A stretch of DNA of 64,000 bases from Alphaproteobacteria bacterium (GTDB taxonomy: Bacteria; Pseudomonadota; Alphaproteobacteria; Sphingomonadales; Kordiimonadaceae). Shown here piece after piece: positions 35,049 to 44,123 of this stretch. The translations under genes were made by a program, and so were the position numbers. Below the pieces are notes generated by a model. That model was not told the DNA's origin. It searched no databases and saw nothing but the letters and a program-made list of their open reading frames with translations. Position 1 is the first letter of the stretch, and each line of letters starts with the position of its first letter. The stretch spans positions 1-64,000 of the forward strand of contig SBGU01000011.1 in NCBI GenBank assembly GCA_006226495.1, in the 5' to 3' direction.

Positions 35049-36235
35049 TCTCCGTCGATGATCTGGTCGACGATGGGTTTGAGCGTTTGGGCATCAAACT
35101 CCACCGGATGTTGTTTGAGCGGGCGAAACTTGAAGCGCATGATGCTGTCGATCAGGCGCGGGGCAAGCCCGTCCGAGGCGGCATCACCAATGATGTCGCG
35201 CACGGTTTTCTTCAGGTCCACAGACGCAATCAAGCCCTCCAGCGCATCGACAAAATGGGTCGCGGCTGCGGTCGGGCTGTCGAAGCCCTCTGCACCACAT
35301 ACGTCTTTCGCCAGGCGAGCAAGGCTTTCCGGCGCATGCGGGATGGTCGCGCGCAAAACCGGCACGGTGCTGACGGTGACACCCAGGCCATGCGGAATGT
35401 GGGTCAGTGCGCCTAAAGGTTCGGCAATGGCGTGCGCCGTGGTGGTGCCCCGGTGCGAAATCGCCATGCCGGCCAGGGTGGCGGCAAAAGCCATCTGCTG
35501 GCGCGCTTCCAGGTTCTGGCCGTCTGCATAGGCGACGGGCAGCCATTTCATGACCCGTTTCATGGCTTCGATGCCGAACAGTTCGGCCATCGGCGCAACC
35601 TTCGAGATATTGATCGTGGCTTCAAGGGCATGGGCGAAAGCATCCATGCCGGTCGCAGCCGTCAGGTTTTTGGGCATCGAAGCGGTGAGCACCGGGTCCA
35701 CCAGCGCAACCTTCGGGAAAATCGCCGGTTCCTGGATCGTGCCCTTCTGCTGGGTGTCTTCCTTGGTCAGCACCGCATAGGGCGTGACCTCGGAGCCCGT
35801 GCCCGACGTGGTCGGCAGCGCGATGACCGGCAGCACAGGCGCCAGAAGCGGCAGCGGCGGCCGGTTCGACAGATTGGCATACATCCAGATGCCTTCGGAC
35901 TGGGTGAGCGAAATGGCGAAGGCTTTTGCGAGATCGATGGCGCTGCCGCCACCAAAGCCCACGACCACTTCGAAACCCTCCAGCTTCCGGAGGTCAGCGG
36001 TCGCGGCGTCAATGAAGTCACAGGTCGGCTCCGGGTCTTTCTGTTCCCAGCCGGTGACCACCAATTTCGCAGCCTGCAGGTCCGCGATAATGCCCGCAGC
36101 CTGCGCCTTCAGGTCCGCAGGGTAAACGAACAGCACTCGCGCGCCATAACCGGCACAAAGTTCCGGCAGCCGCCTGGCGGCACCTTCTTCGACAAAAACC
36201 TTGGTCGGCTGGAAAAATCCGAACGCTTCAACCAA
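35045..36235 (-). CDS. Iron-containing alcohol dehydrogenase (second copy)
   Basis: 396 residues, Fe-ADH fold with GGGSAIDLAKA and PTTSGTGSEVTPYAV. All four metal ligands are intact: Asp and His in GMDAFAHALEA, His in HAIAEPLG and His in HIPHGLG. It is clearly diverged from the copy at 31244, so the two likely act at different steps. The start is TTG 36235, supported by GGTAGGAG seven bases before it. It overlaps the KdsA-like gene by 4 bases. Confidence 0.88.
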   Translation of the reverse strand: MVEAFGFFQPTKVFVEEGAARRLPELCAGYGARVLFVYPADLKAQAAGIIADLQAAKLVVTGWEQKDPEPTCDFIDAATADLRKLEGFEVVVGFGGGSAIDLAKAFAISLTQSEGIWMYANLSNRPPLPLLAPVLPVIALPTTSGTGSEVTPYAVLTKEDTQQKGTIQEPAIFPKVALVDPVLTASMPKNLTAATGMDAFAHALEATINISKVAPMAELFGIEAMKRVMKWLPVAYADGQNLEARQQMAFAATLAGMAISHRGTTTAHAIAEPLGALTHIPHGLGVTVSTVPVLRATIPHAPESLARLAKDVCGAEGFDSPTAAATHFVDALEGLIASVDLKKTVRDIIGDAASDGLAPRLIDSIMRFKFRPLKQHPVEFDAQTLKPIVDQIIDGE

Positions 36236-36249
36236 TTTGATACTCCTAC

Positions 36250-36990
36250 CTAGAAATAGAGGCCGCCGTTGACATTGATCGTTTGGGCGGTGACATAACT
36301 TGATCGGTCGCTGGCCAGAAACACAGCCGCGTTCGCGATTTCATCGGTCGACCCCATACGCTTCAGAGGCACGCTGTCCGCCGCCGCCTTCACCGCCGGG
36401 TTCGACAGCGCGCTTGCCGCCATTTCGGAAGCCACAAGGCCGGCCGCCAGCGTATTGCTGCGCACCCCGTCCTTGGCGAGGAAACGGGCGATCACCTGCC
36501 CCAGCGAAATGAGGCCCGCCTTCGATGCGGCATAATGGGCGGTACGCGGCCCGCCATACTGGCCGGAAACCGAGCCCATATGGATGACACTGCCGTTCCC
36601 GGAAGCACGCAACAGCGCCAGTGCTTCCTGCGTAACCACAAACGGGCCCTTCAGGTTGACCGCCATGATCTCGTCCCAGTCGCCGTCGGTGATCTGGTCG
36701 AAGTCCGTGGGTTTGTTGATGCCGGCATTGTTCACCAGCACATCCAGCCGGCCTTCGGCCTTGCCAACCGCATCCAGCGCCGCGCGCACGGCCAATCGGT
36801 CGCGCACGTCTGCTTTCAGGGCACGGCTTTCATCAAGGCCCGCCAGCGCGCAGGTTTCTTTTGCTGCCGCTTCATTGCCGGCATAGGTGAAATAGACGGT
36901 CGCGCCTTCACGCACGAAGGCCTGCACCACAGCCCGGCCAATGCCGCGGCTGCCACCGGTTACAAGGGCAATCTTGTCCTTCAGTTCCAT
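36250..36990 (-). CDS. Short-chain dehydrogenase/reductase (FabG-like)
   Basis: 246 residues, classical SDR. NADP motif TGGSRGIG, NNAG, and the catalytic triad Ser-Tyr-Lys in GSVSGQYGGPRTAHYAASK. FabG proteins of this shape reduce keto groups on fatty acids or small molecules; within this island a sugar keto group is the likely target. It is six bases from the transketolase subunit before it. Confidence 0.88.
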   Translation of the reverse strand: MELKDKIALVTGGSRGIGRAVVQAFVREGATVYFTYAGNEAAAKETCALAGLDESRALKADVRDRLAVRAALDAVGKAEGRLDVLVNNAGINKPTDFDQITDGDWDEIMAVNLKGPFVVTQEALALLRASGNGSVIHMGSVSGQYGGPRTAHYAASKAGLISLGQVIARFLAKDGVRSNTLAAGLVASEMAASALSNPAVKAAADSVPLKRMGSTDEIANAAVFLASDRSSYVTAQTINVNGGLYF

Positions 36991-36995
36991 CGGGA

Positions 36996-37958
36996 TCAGC
37001 CTTTCACCAGCGCACGCGCGGCGGCGGCAATGTCTTCCACCGCAATGCCAAAGGCCGCCGGCAGGTTGGTGTGTTCACCTGATTTGCCGAACCGGTCCCT
37101 AACCGCAACAAATCGCATGCGTGCCGGGTGACGTTCGGCCAGGCATTCGGCAACGGCGCTGCCAAGGCCACCAAAGACGTTATGGTCTTCAGCGGTGACA
37201 ATACCGCCGGTTTCTGTGGCTGCGGCCACCAGTTCGTCGGCATCGATGGGTTTGATCGACGCCATATTGACGACACGGGCCGAGATACCTTCGCCTGCCA
37301 GCATGTCCGCGGCCTTGAGTGCGCGGGCGACCGCAACACCGGTTCCGACGAGCGTGACATCCGTACCTTCGCGAAGGCGCTTGGCCTTGCCGATTTTGAA
37401 CGGTGCATCCGCCTCGGTAACAACCGGGGTCGGGCTGCGGCCGATACGCATATAAACCGGGCCTTCATGTTCCAGGATCGCCTGGAAGGCCTGCATGAAT
37501 TCGTTGGCATCTGCCGGGCTGATGACCGTGACACCCGGGATGGCGCGCATGGTGGCCAGGTCTTCAAGCATCTGGGCGGTGGCACCGTCCGGCCCGACAT
37601 CAAGCCCGATGTGCGAACAGCACAGCTTCACATTGCGGTTCGGGTAAGCAATGGCGGTGCGGAACTGTTCGTGCGCCCGCATGCAGCCAAAGGCCGCGAA
37701 GGTGGAAACAACGGGGATCAGGCCCGTATCAGCCATGCCGCCGGCGGCGGCCATCATATTCTGTTCGGCAATACCGAACTGCACAACACGATCCGGGTAC
37801 GCACCCACAAGCGGCTTGGCGCCGGTGCCGCCCGCCACGTCGGCGTCCAACAGCACCCAGTCCTTGCGCACATTGGCCATATGCACGAGCACCCGGCCAA
37901 AGGCATCGCGCACCGAAACGTCGGCCCCTATGGGCCAAAATTGCAGGTCAGCCATCAT
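36996..37958 (-). CDS. Transketolase, C-terminal subunit (pair 2)
   Basis: 320 residues with the activating Glu in VQFGIAEQNMMAAAGG and a normal C-terminal domain. It overlaps its N-terminal partner as ATGATGA. Sequence differs clearly from pair 1, so the two pairs are not a recent duplication. Confidence 0.9.
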   Translation of the reverse strand: MMADLQFWPIGADVSVRDAFGRVLVHMANVRKDWVLLDADVAGGTGAKPLVGAYPDRVVQFGIAEQNMMAAAGGMADTGLIPVVSTFAAFGCMRAHEQFRTAIAYPNRNVKLCCSHIGLDVGPDGATAQMLEDLATMRAIPGVTVISPADANEFMQAFQAILEHEGPVYMRIGRSPTPVVTEADAPFKIGKAKRLREGTDVTLVGTGVAVARALKAADMLAGEGISARVVNMASIKPIDADELVAAATETGGIVTAEDHNVFGGLGSAVAECLAERHPARMRFVAVRDRFGKSGEHTNLPAAFGIAVEDIAAAARALVKG

Positions 37959-38812
37959 GCAGCCTCCAACTCGGCGAGGGCTTTTTCAAGCTCCTCGTCT
38001 TTCATGGTCACACTGCCGTGCCAGTAGAGAACATTTTCCATGAAGCTGACGCCCTTGCCCTTGACCGTGTCGGCAAAGATGAAGGTCGGGCGGCCTTTTT
38101 CCGACCGCGCGGTCGCGAGCGCCGACTGGATAGCGCCCACATCATGGCCGTCAATTTTCAGGGTATGCCAGCCGAACTGTCCCACCTTTGCCGCCACATC
38201 GCCCATATCAAGCTGGGTGGCCACAGGCGCGTCGCCCTGCAGCTTGTTGGAGTCGTAAATGGCGACCAGATTGTCCATCTTCTTGTGGCCTGCCGACATG
38301 ACAGCTTCCCAGGTATTGCCTTCCTGCATGTCGCCGTCGCCCAAAATCACATAGGTGCGGAAATCAAGGCCCTGCAGCTTGGCGCCGATCGCCATGCCAA
38401 GCCCCTGGCTCAGCCCCATGCCGAGCGAACCCGACGGTGCGTCGACACCCGGGATACGCACATCAGGGTGGCCTTCCATGAAACCTTCCAGCTTCCTGAG
38501 CTTCAGCGCTTCTTCCATCGGGAAATAACCCCTCAGCGCCAGGGCGACATAAAGCGCCGGGCAGGCATGACCCTTCGACAGTACGAAGCGGTCGCGCGTG
38601 CGCAACGCCGGTTTTGCGGGGTCGATGTTCATTTCGTCGAAATACAGCACCGACAGCATGTCGGCGATTGACAGGCTGCCGCCCGGATGGCCGGAACGCG
38701 CGGCATAAACGGCCTTCAGGCACTGGCGCCGGATCTCGGTCGCGCGCGCTGCCAGTTCCTTCACGGAAAGGGCATTGTGCGGCAGGTCCGGGCGCATGGA
38801 ATTATCGGTCAT
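37955..38812 (-). CDS. Transketolase, N-terminal subunit (pair 2)
   Basis: 285 residues, TPP-binding domain with LGDGDMQEGNTWEAVMSAGH. Unlike pair 1 the SGHPGGS motif keeps its His (H42). It is the first gene of the 38812-to-28014 run. The start is ATG 38812; no strong ribosome site is visible, and ATG 38797 is an alternative. The 147-base gap upstream should hold a promoter but none is clear. Confidence 0.88.
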   Translation of the reverse strand: MTDNSMRPDLPHNALSVKELAARATEIRRQCLKAVYAARSGHPGGSLSIADMLSVLYFDEMNIDPAKPALRTRDRFVLSKGHACPALYVALALRGYFPMEEALKLRKLEGFMEGHPDVRIPGVDAPSGSLGMGLSQGLGMAIGAKLQGLDFRTYVILGDGDMQEGNTWEAVMSAGHKKMDNLVAIYDSNKLQGDAPVATQLDMGDVAAKVGQFGWHTLKIDGHDVGAIQSALATARSEKGRPTFIFADTVKGKGVSFMENVLYWHGSVTMKDEELEKALAELEAA

Positions 38813-38959
38813 GGCAAGGAAATCCCGTTTGATCAGGACGGCGGGCAGCGGCCACGGCAGCAAGCCGGCGCATTGGCCCGCACGTCAGCTTCTGAGAAGC
38901 CTGTATAACCCTGCCCAGCGAAAAAAGATACCGTGTTTCAACATCATAGGCTGCGGCGG

Positions 38960-40162
38960 TCATGCGCTGGCCCCCACCGGTTTGTGGGCCAACACCAGCC
39001 CGGCGGTCACCTTCGCAGGCAGGGTCTCCGGCAGGTTGTCGCGGCTACCCAGATGCAGGAAAGCATGGCGCTGTTTCACCCACACATCGTCGATGACAAA
39101 ACCACCGGCTTCCACATCGGCCAGAAGGTCGGGCAGCAGATATTCTTTTTCATGCCAGGGCACCAGCGGCATGCCCATCGGATGCGCCATCAGAAGCGGC
39201 ACCTCGAGAAGCAGGCGCCCGCCCGGCTTCAGGTTCCTGTCGGTACATTCAAAGAACCGTTCGGGATGCCCCAGATGTTCAAGCGTATGCAGCGAAATGA
39301 CGGCGTCGAAAGCGCCCTCTTCCAGGAAGGTTTCGGCGTCGCCCAACCGGTAATCCAGCCCTGCAATATGGCCATTGTCGGCGCGGGCCTGCGCGATATT
39401 GTCGGGGTCGAGGTCCACACCCACCGCTTCGGCGCAGAATTCGCCAAGGCAGCGCACGCCCTGCCCCTTGCCGCAGGCAATGTCCAGCACCCGCCAGTCG
39501 TCTTTCAGATACTGGCCGAGGAAACGGTAGGACGATGCCGGGAAATTCCAGGCAAAATGGGTCTGGTTCTCGCTCAGGATCTTGCGGTATTTAGCCCGGA
39601 TCGCATGGGCGCGTTCGGGTGTGTATGCCGGACCACCGTCCACGGCAACGACCGGGAACCGGTCCGGATGGCGTTCCATATAGACCCAGGGCGAAAAGCG
39701 GAAGGATGCCTGGTCGCGGCCTTCGGGCAGCGCGTCGATTTCCTCCACGGCGCGCGCTAGGGCATCGGCGGTGCAGACATCACCCGCCAGCGCATAATTA
39801 TAGTCCGCCGGCAAGGTGACATAGGCGGCACCTGCGACCCTCAACGCCGAAACCATACGGGCAACCTGATCGGTATCCAGATAGAATTGCCTGAGCAGCA
39901 CCCGCACAACGATGTCGGCATCATGGGCGCGCGCCGCCATCAACAGCCGGTGCCCGACATTGAATTCGTCGCCCCGATGGCAGGGCACATCCCATTTGGC
40001 GGCCAGGTCTTCAAGCGCGGTCGATGCAGGCTGGTCGGGGCACGCCAGCGCCACCGCGTCAAACAGCCCGCTTTCGCGGCAGATGCCGATGGCATAATCG
40101 TCCGGCTCGGCCGAACGACCGATATCGCCCGCAGTACACTGGATCAGGGCAACAATCTTCAT
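38960..40162 (-). CDS. Nucleotidyltransferase-like/SAM methyltransferase fusion
   Basis: 400 residues. The N-terminal ~210 resemble SpsF-type cytidylyltransferases but lack the substrate-binding SRLPxK motif, so this half may be inactive. The C-terminal ~180 are a class I methyltransferase: VLDIACGKGQGV for SAM, FDAVISLHTLEHLGHPERFF and LKPGGRLLLEVPLL. Methylating a sugar acid is a reasonable guess. The ATG 40162 overlaps the previous stop by 4 bases. I do not recall a described protein with this pairing. Confidence 0.75.
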   Translation of the reverse strand: MKIVALIQCTAGDIGRSAEPDDYAIGICRESGLFDAVALACPDQPASTALEDLAAKWDVPCHRGDEFNVGHRLLMAARAHDADIVVRVLLRQFYLDTDQVARMVSALRVAGAAYVTLPADYNYALAGDVCTADALARAVEEIDALPEGRDQASFRFSPWVYMERHPDRFPVVAVDGGPAYTPERAHAIRAKYRKILSENQTHFAWNFPASSYRFLGQYLKDDWRVLDIACGKGQGVRCLGEFCAEAVGVDLDPDNIAQARADNGHIAGLDYRLGDAETFLEEGAFDAVISLHTLEHLGHPERFFECTDRNLKPGGRLLLEVPLLMAHPMGMPLVPWHEKEYLLPDLLADVEAGGFVIDDVWVKQRHAFLHLGSRDNLPETLPAKVTAGLVLAHKPVGASA

Positions 40163-41388
40163 GCCAGCGCCCCCAGAATAGTGGGGATATGTTGGCGTGC
40201 GGTTTCGCGCAGGTGGGCCACCCGCGGGGCCATGGCGGCCTTCAGGGTATCGCGGTCCGTCCATGTTTTGTGCGCGAGCGCACGGACTGCCGGCCAATCG
40301 GTCATTGCGGCCACCTGCCCCGGCACGCCAAGATCAGCGGCGAACGGCGGCATATGGCCCTGCAGTGAACCGGCGAGCGCGGCGAACGGCACCTGGTTCA
40401 TAGCGGCAAAAATGCAGGAATGGCGGCGGTTGGACACATGCATGTCCAGCAGCGAAAACAGCGCGAAGGTTTCGAAGACGCTGAGGTCCTGGCTGACCGA
40501 GCGGGCATGGGCACGGTGTTTCATGTCCGCCATCATGCCGGCATGGACCACACGGTCGTCCTGCCATTTGTTGGACTGGGTATAGGTGCAGTTGGGTACA
40601 AACAGCACCTGCGCGCACAGGCTTTCGACCAGTTCGTCCAGCAGCGCCGAAACCTGCCTGCCAATGGCCAGGAATTCCTCGTCGCCGCCCTTCCAGTATT
40701 CATAACGGAAACCGACACCGATGACCGGGCGGCCTTCTTCAAGCTCGATGCCCTCGCGGGCCAGGATCGCGCGCGCATCCTGTTTGGGGCAGTCGAAACC
40801 GAAGGCCGGGTCGCCCAGCACATGCATGTTGCGGTCGCCGATGCCCAGATCGGTCAGGTAATTCTTGCCGCTTTCCTCACGCATCGTGACCGCAATGGCA
40901 TTGCCGGCCAGGAAGCGGGCGTGCGCCTGCGTGGTTTCCTGCGTTATATCGTCCACCACATTGGCACCAAAAAGTGCGATGGGCGTGCCGACAAATTTGG
41001 CGAAGGTCGCCAGGGTGGCGGCGTAGCTTGAGATGCCTTTCAGGAAGCCGTTCGGAAACAGTTCCATGAAGCTGTTGCCCCCGATGATCAGAAGGTCGGC
41101 CTCCGCGATCGCGCGCGCCATCGCCTTCAGGTGATCGTCCGGGTCACCCGGATTCATGCCCCAGAAAATGCGGCCTGCCGCGGCTTCGCGGGTGTCGTGG
41201 TCCAGGTTCTTGAGGGACTTGAAGCCGAACACACGGTCATAATCGGCATCCGGATGGCGGGCCAGGAAGCTGATGTCGCAGCCCGGATGGGCGGCCTTCA
41301 AACCCTGGACCATCGTTGCCAGCATGGCATCGTCGCCCATGTTTTTGACACCATAGGTGCTGGCGCCTGTCACAACGAATTTTTTCAC
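40159..41388 (-). CDS. Polysaccharide pyruvyltransferase-like protein
   Basis: 409 residues, PF04230 (WcaK/CsaB) type, with the hallmark YGVKNMGDDAMLATMV at the N-terminus and LIIGGNSF near 95. Members add pyruvate as a ketal to sugars. The start is GTG 41388. About 80 bases upstream on the minus strand is a good -10 hexamer TATAAT (41466-41471), but its -35 is poor. Confidence 0.82.
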   Translation of the reverse strand: MKKFVVTGASTYGVKNMGDDAMLATMVQGLKAAHPGCDISFLARHPDADYDRVFGFKSLKNLDHDTREAAAGRIFWGMNPGDPDDHLKAMARAIAEADLLIIGGNSFMELFPNGFLKGISSYAATLATFAKFVGTPIALFGANVVDDITQETTQAHARFLAGNAIAVTMREESGKNYLTDLGIGDRNMHVLGDPAFGFDCPKQDARAILAREGIELEEGRPVIGVGFRYEYWKGGDEEFLAIGRQVSALLDELVESLCAQVLFVPNCTYTQSNKWQDDRVVHAGMMADMKHRAHARSVSQDLSVFETFALFSLLDMHVSNRRHSCIFAAMNQVPFAALAGSLQGHMPPFAADLGVPGQVAAMTDWPAVRALAHKTWTDRDTLKAAMAPRVAHLRETARQHIPTILGALA

Positions 41389-41490
41389 AGCCTGTCCCTT
41401 CGGCCTTCTCTCGTCCTGCGCGTTCGGGGCGTGCCACGACCCGGGGCACAGGCAGTCCCGGTTCCATTATAATAACTTACAAAGCATGCT

Positions 41491-43272
41491 TCATGCCATG
41501 TTTGAAGGCGTGGCCAGCTTTTGGACGAGCGCACTGACCGGATGCATGCCATCCACGCGCCGGTCGAAGCCCCAGTCATGCCGGGTCAGGTGCGCGAGCG
41601 CGGCCTTGTCGGCCATCAGGGCCACCAGGTCCTTGACCGCGGATGCCGGGTCGATGGTATTCACCCGGGCGCCGGCGTCGCGCAAAGTAGCCACCTCGGT
41701 TTCGAATCCCCTGGTGCGCGCAAGGTAACCCAGTACCGGGATGCCCTGGCGCAGGCATTCATAATAGCTGACACCATAGACGGTCAGCGCCATGCCGTGG
41801 CTGGCAGCAAGGCCGGCGATGGCAACGGGCGACCGTTCGACATCGAAACTGCGGCCTTCGGACACCGCGCCAAGATCGGGATCAGGTGCAAAGGGCCCCT
41901 GCACCCAGGTGATGGCCACCTGCGGCGGCAACAGCCGATCAAGGAGTTCGGGCCACACTTCACCAAGGCCAAAGGCGTCGCTGCCGCCAGACAGGACAAG
42001 CAGGCGGTTCGCGTCGCGCGGCACTGCGGGGACCGCCGGCGGCAGAAGGTAACAGTTCCAGCCGCCGACCACAGGGGCGCCAAACTTCGCTTCAGCCCCT
42101 TCCGGCACACGAACGGCCGGCAGGTAACAGGCATCGAAGGGTTTGCCGGCACCAGGCGCCGGCAACTTGTCAATGCAGATGGCTTTTTTGCCGGTGCGGG
42201 TGCGCCATTCGCTGACCGCAGAAAGGATTGCCGGCGTCAGGACCGGTACATCCACCAGCAACATATCTGTATTGTCTTCAAACGCTGCCGGCAGGGCCTG
42301 TTCGTCGGCCACTTGCCGGTGCCTGAGCATGGTGAACCAGGGTTCATGGACCGGATCACCGAATGCGACCAGTTCAACCCCGGCGCCCAGGTCGTCCTGC
42401 AGGTGACGGGCGGCCACCGACATGCGCCTGAGGTGCCCGAGACCGACGGTCTTGCTGGCCGCCGCAACAAGCTGGATGCGCAGCGACATTTCCTTCACGG
42501 TCTTCTGGTGCACATGGGCATTGATGCGCACCAGCGCCGTGTCGGCCTTCAATTCATGGATCACCCACGCAAGGTCGACAAGGCTGTCCGGTTCATTGTG
42601 GGCATACCAGCGGTCATACACGCGGCTCATGAAGTCGTAATCGCTGGGTGTATCGACCGAGATGCGGTGCTGCAGCTCGGAAAAGATCGCCGCTTCGTGG
42701 GAAACGGCGACATGATCCGCCTGAATTTTCTCAAGCTTGTGGAATGCCGAGCCGACATGTTCGCGCTCGAACGGCTCGACCGAGGCGGCCATCAGCCGGT
42801 CCCAGAAGGCCCGGCGATAGACCATGAACCCTTCATGGATATAGTGCCTGCCAGCCGGCAGATCGGCGAGACGCGACCAGTCGGCAGCCGGGTCGGCCCG
42901 AAGTGCGCGAATGAGTGTGTCGATGGTCGCGGGTTCCAACAGGGGACAGTCGCCACAAATATAGACGACAATATCTGCATCTTTGGCGCGGACCACGGCA
43001 TCCGCCCTGCCCATCAGGTTGTTGACATCGCCTTCATAGGCAAGAACCGCCTTGCCCGCTTCCATGCCCCAGCGCACCAGATCGGCATTATAATCGTCAG
43101 CGGTGGTCGCGAGCACAATCTGATCCAGCGATGGCACCGCCTCGAGCCGGTCGAAGATATGCGCGATCATCGGACGACCGCTGAGCGGCAGCAAATGCTT
43201 GCGCGGCAGGCGGCTGGAATTCAGCCGGGCACCAACGATGGCAACCGCCTTTTCCCGCCCCGCACCTACCAT
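41491..43272 (-). CDS. Fused cytidylyltransferase and PseG-like enzyme
   Basis: 593 residues. Residues ~1-240 are an SpsF/PseF-type cytidylyltransferase with GARLNSSRLPRKHLLPLSG and YICGDCPLLEP, able to activate an ulosonic acid as its CMP form. Residues ~275-590 resemble PseG, the UDP-sugar hydrolase (GLGHLRRMSVAARHLQ, LLVLSGGSDAFGLGE). Two steps of pseudaminic acid synthesis usually made by separate proteins are thus joined. The start is ATG 43272, overlapping the synthase gene by 7 bases. Confidence 0.85.
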   Translation of the reverse strand: MVGAGREKAVAIVGARLNSSRLPRKHLLPLSGRPMIAHIFDRLEAVPSLDQIVLATTADDYNADLVRWGMEAGKAVLAYEGDVNNLMGRADAVVRAKDADIVVYICGDCPLLEPATIDTLIRALRADPAADWSRLADLPAGRHYIHEGFMVYRRAFWDRLMAASVEPFEREHVGSAFHKLEKIQADHVAVSHEAAIFSELQHRISVDTPSDYDFMSRVYDRWYAHNEPDSLVDLAWVIHELKADTALVRINAHVHQKTVKEMSLRIQLVAAASKTVGLGHLRRMSVAARHLQDDLGAGVELVAFGDPVHEPWFTMLRHRQVADEQALPAAFEDNTDMLLVDVPVLTPAILSAVSEWRTRTGKKAICIDKLPAPGAGKPFDACYLPAVRVPEGAEAKFGAPVVGGWNCYLLPPAVPAVPRDANRLLVLSGGSDAFGLGEVWPELLDRLLPPQVAITWVQGPFAPDPDLGAVSEGRSFDVERSPVAIAGLAASHGMALTVYGVSYYECLRQGIPVLGYLARTRGFETEVATLRDAGARVNTIDPASAVKDLVALMADKAALAHLTRHDWGFDRRVDGMHPVSALVQKLATPSNMA

Positions 43273-44123
43273 TCGGCGCGAACCGATTTGAAGGGCCTCA
43301 GGCCGTCTGACGGATCGGCCCGCCACAGCCTGTCCGGTAGTTCTGCAGAGGTTGGTTCCTTGATGCCGGTACCATCCGCCACCGACAGGGCCTTGCGGTC
43401 CGCGATGACCGGGCCGATTTCGTCAGGCAGCCAGCAGTGGCCGGTCTTGTATTCGGCGCCCTCGCGGTCCAGGTCGATATGAAATTCGATGGCCACGGCG
43501 CCCCAGCGGTCAATGGCACGGTTGACCACACCCGGATTCCGGGAATGGTCGGACCAGCCCACAGGCAGGCCGGTAGCCGTGCGAATAGTTTCGATGGCCG
43601 CCAGGTTGCAATGCTCGGGTGCAACCGGATAGCCCGATACACAGTGCAGCAGGGTCAGGCTTTCGCCGCCTGCCAGCCGAAACACGGCCACAGCATGGCG
43701 AATTTCATCAAGGGTTGCCATGCCGGTCGACAATACAAGCGGCTTGCCTGTGCGGGCACAGGCGGCGATCAGGTCGTCCCACAGCAGTTCGTATGACGCG
43801 ATCTTGTAGAAATCGACAAAAGGTTCCAGTTCCGCCACGGCATCCAGGTAAAATGGCGTGCAGGAGAATTTCACGCCGGCGGCACGACAGGCGGCCTTCA
43901 GGTCAGGCAGAAACTCGACCGGCAATTCCCACTGCCGCCGGGCGCGGTGCTCGGCGCTTTTGGCCAGAATTTCGGGGGCGAACAGTTCGTCGATACGGAA
44001 TAACTGGAACTTGACGGCATCGCAGCCGATTTCAGCCGAGCGCCGAATGAATTCACGGCAACGGTCCAGGTCCCGGGCATGGTTGCTCGACACTTCGGCG
44101 ATAAACACAGGCGATGTGGTCAT
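43266..44123 (-). CDS. NeuB/PseI-type nonulosonate synthase, short form
   Basis: 285 residues. NeuB-type barrel motifs include FIAEVSSNHARDL, DAVKFQLF, KFSCTPF, KIASYE, LSTGMA and LHCVSGYP. It condenses PEP with a 6-carbon amino sugar to make a nine-carbon ulosonic acid such as pseudaminic acid. Usual enzymes are ~340-350 residues and end in a SAF (antifreeze-like) domain that completes the partner's active site; that domain is absent here. The ATG overlaps the glycosyltransferase stop as ATGA. Confidence 0.88.
   Translation of the reverse strand: MTTSPVFIAEVSSNHARDLDRCREFIRRSAEIGCDAVKFQLFRIDELFAPEILAKSAEHRARRQWELPVEFLPDLKAACRAAGVKFSCTPFYLDAVAELEPFVDFYKIASYELLWDDLIAACARTGKPLVLSTGMATLDEIRHAVAVFRLAGGESLTLLHCVSGYPVAPEHCNLAAIETIRTATGLPVGWSDHSRNPGVVNRAIDRWGAVAIEFHIDLDREGAEYKTGHCWLPDEIGPVIADRKALSVADGTGIKEPTSAELPDRLWRADPSDGLRPFKSVRAEW

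Noticed and set aside
41420-41450. TGGCAC on the minus strand before the pyruvyltransferase-like gene
   Set aside because: The required GC element 12 bases on is missing, so it is not a sigma-54 promoter.
41521-43482. 653-residue open frame on the plus strand
   Set aside because: Antisense to the fused cytidylyltransferase/PseG gene, which has clear motifs.
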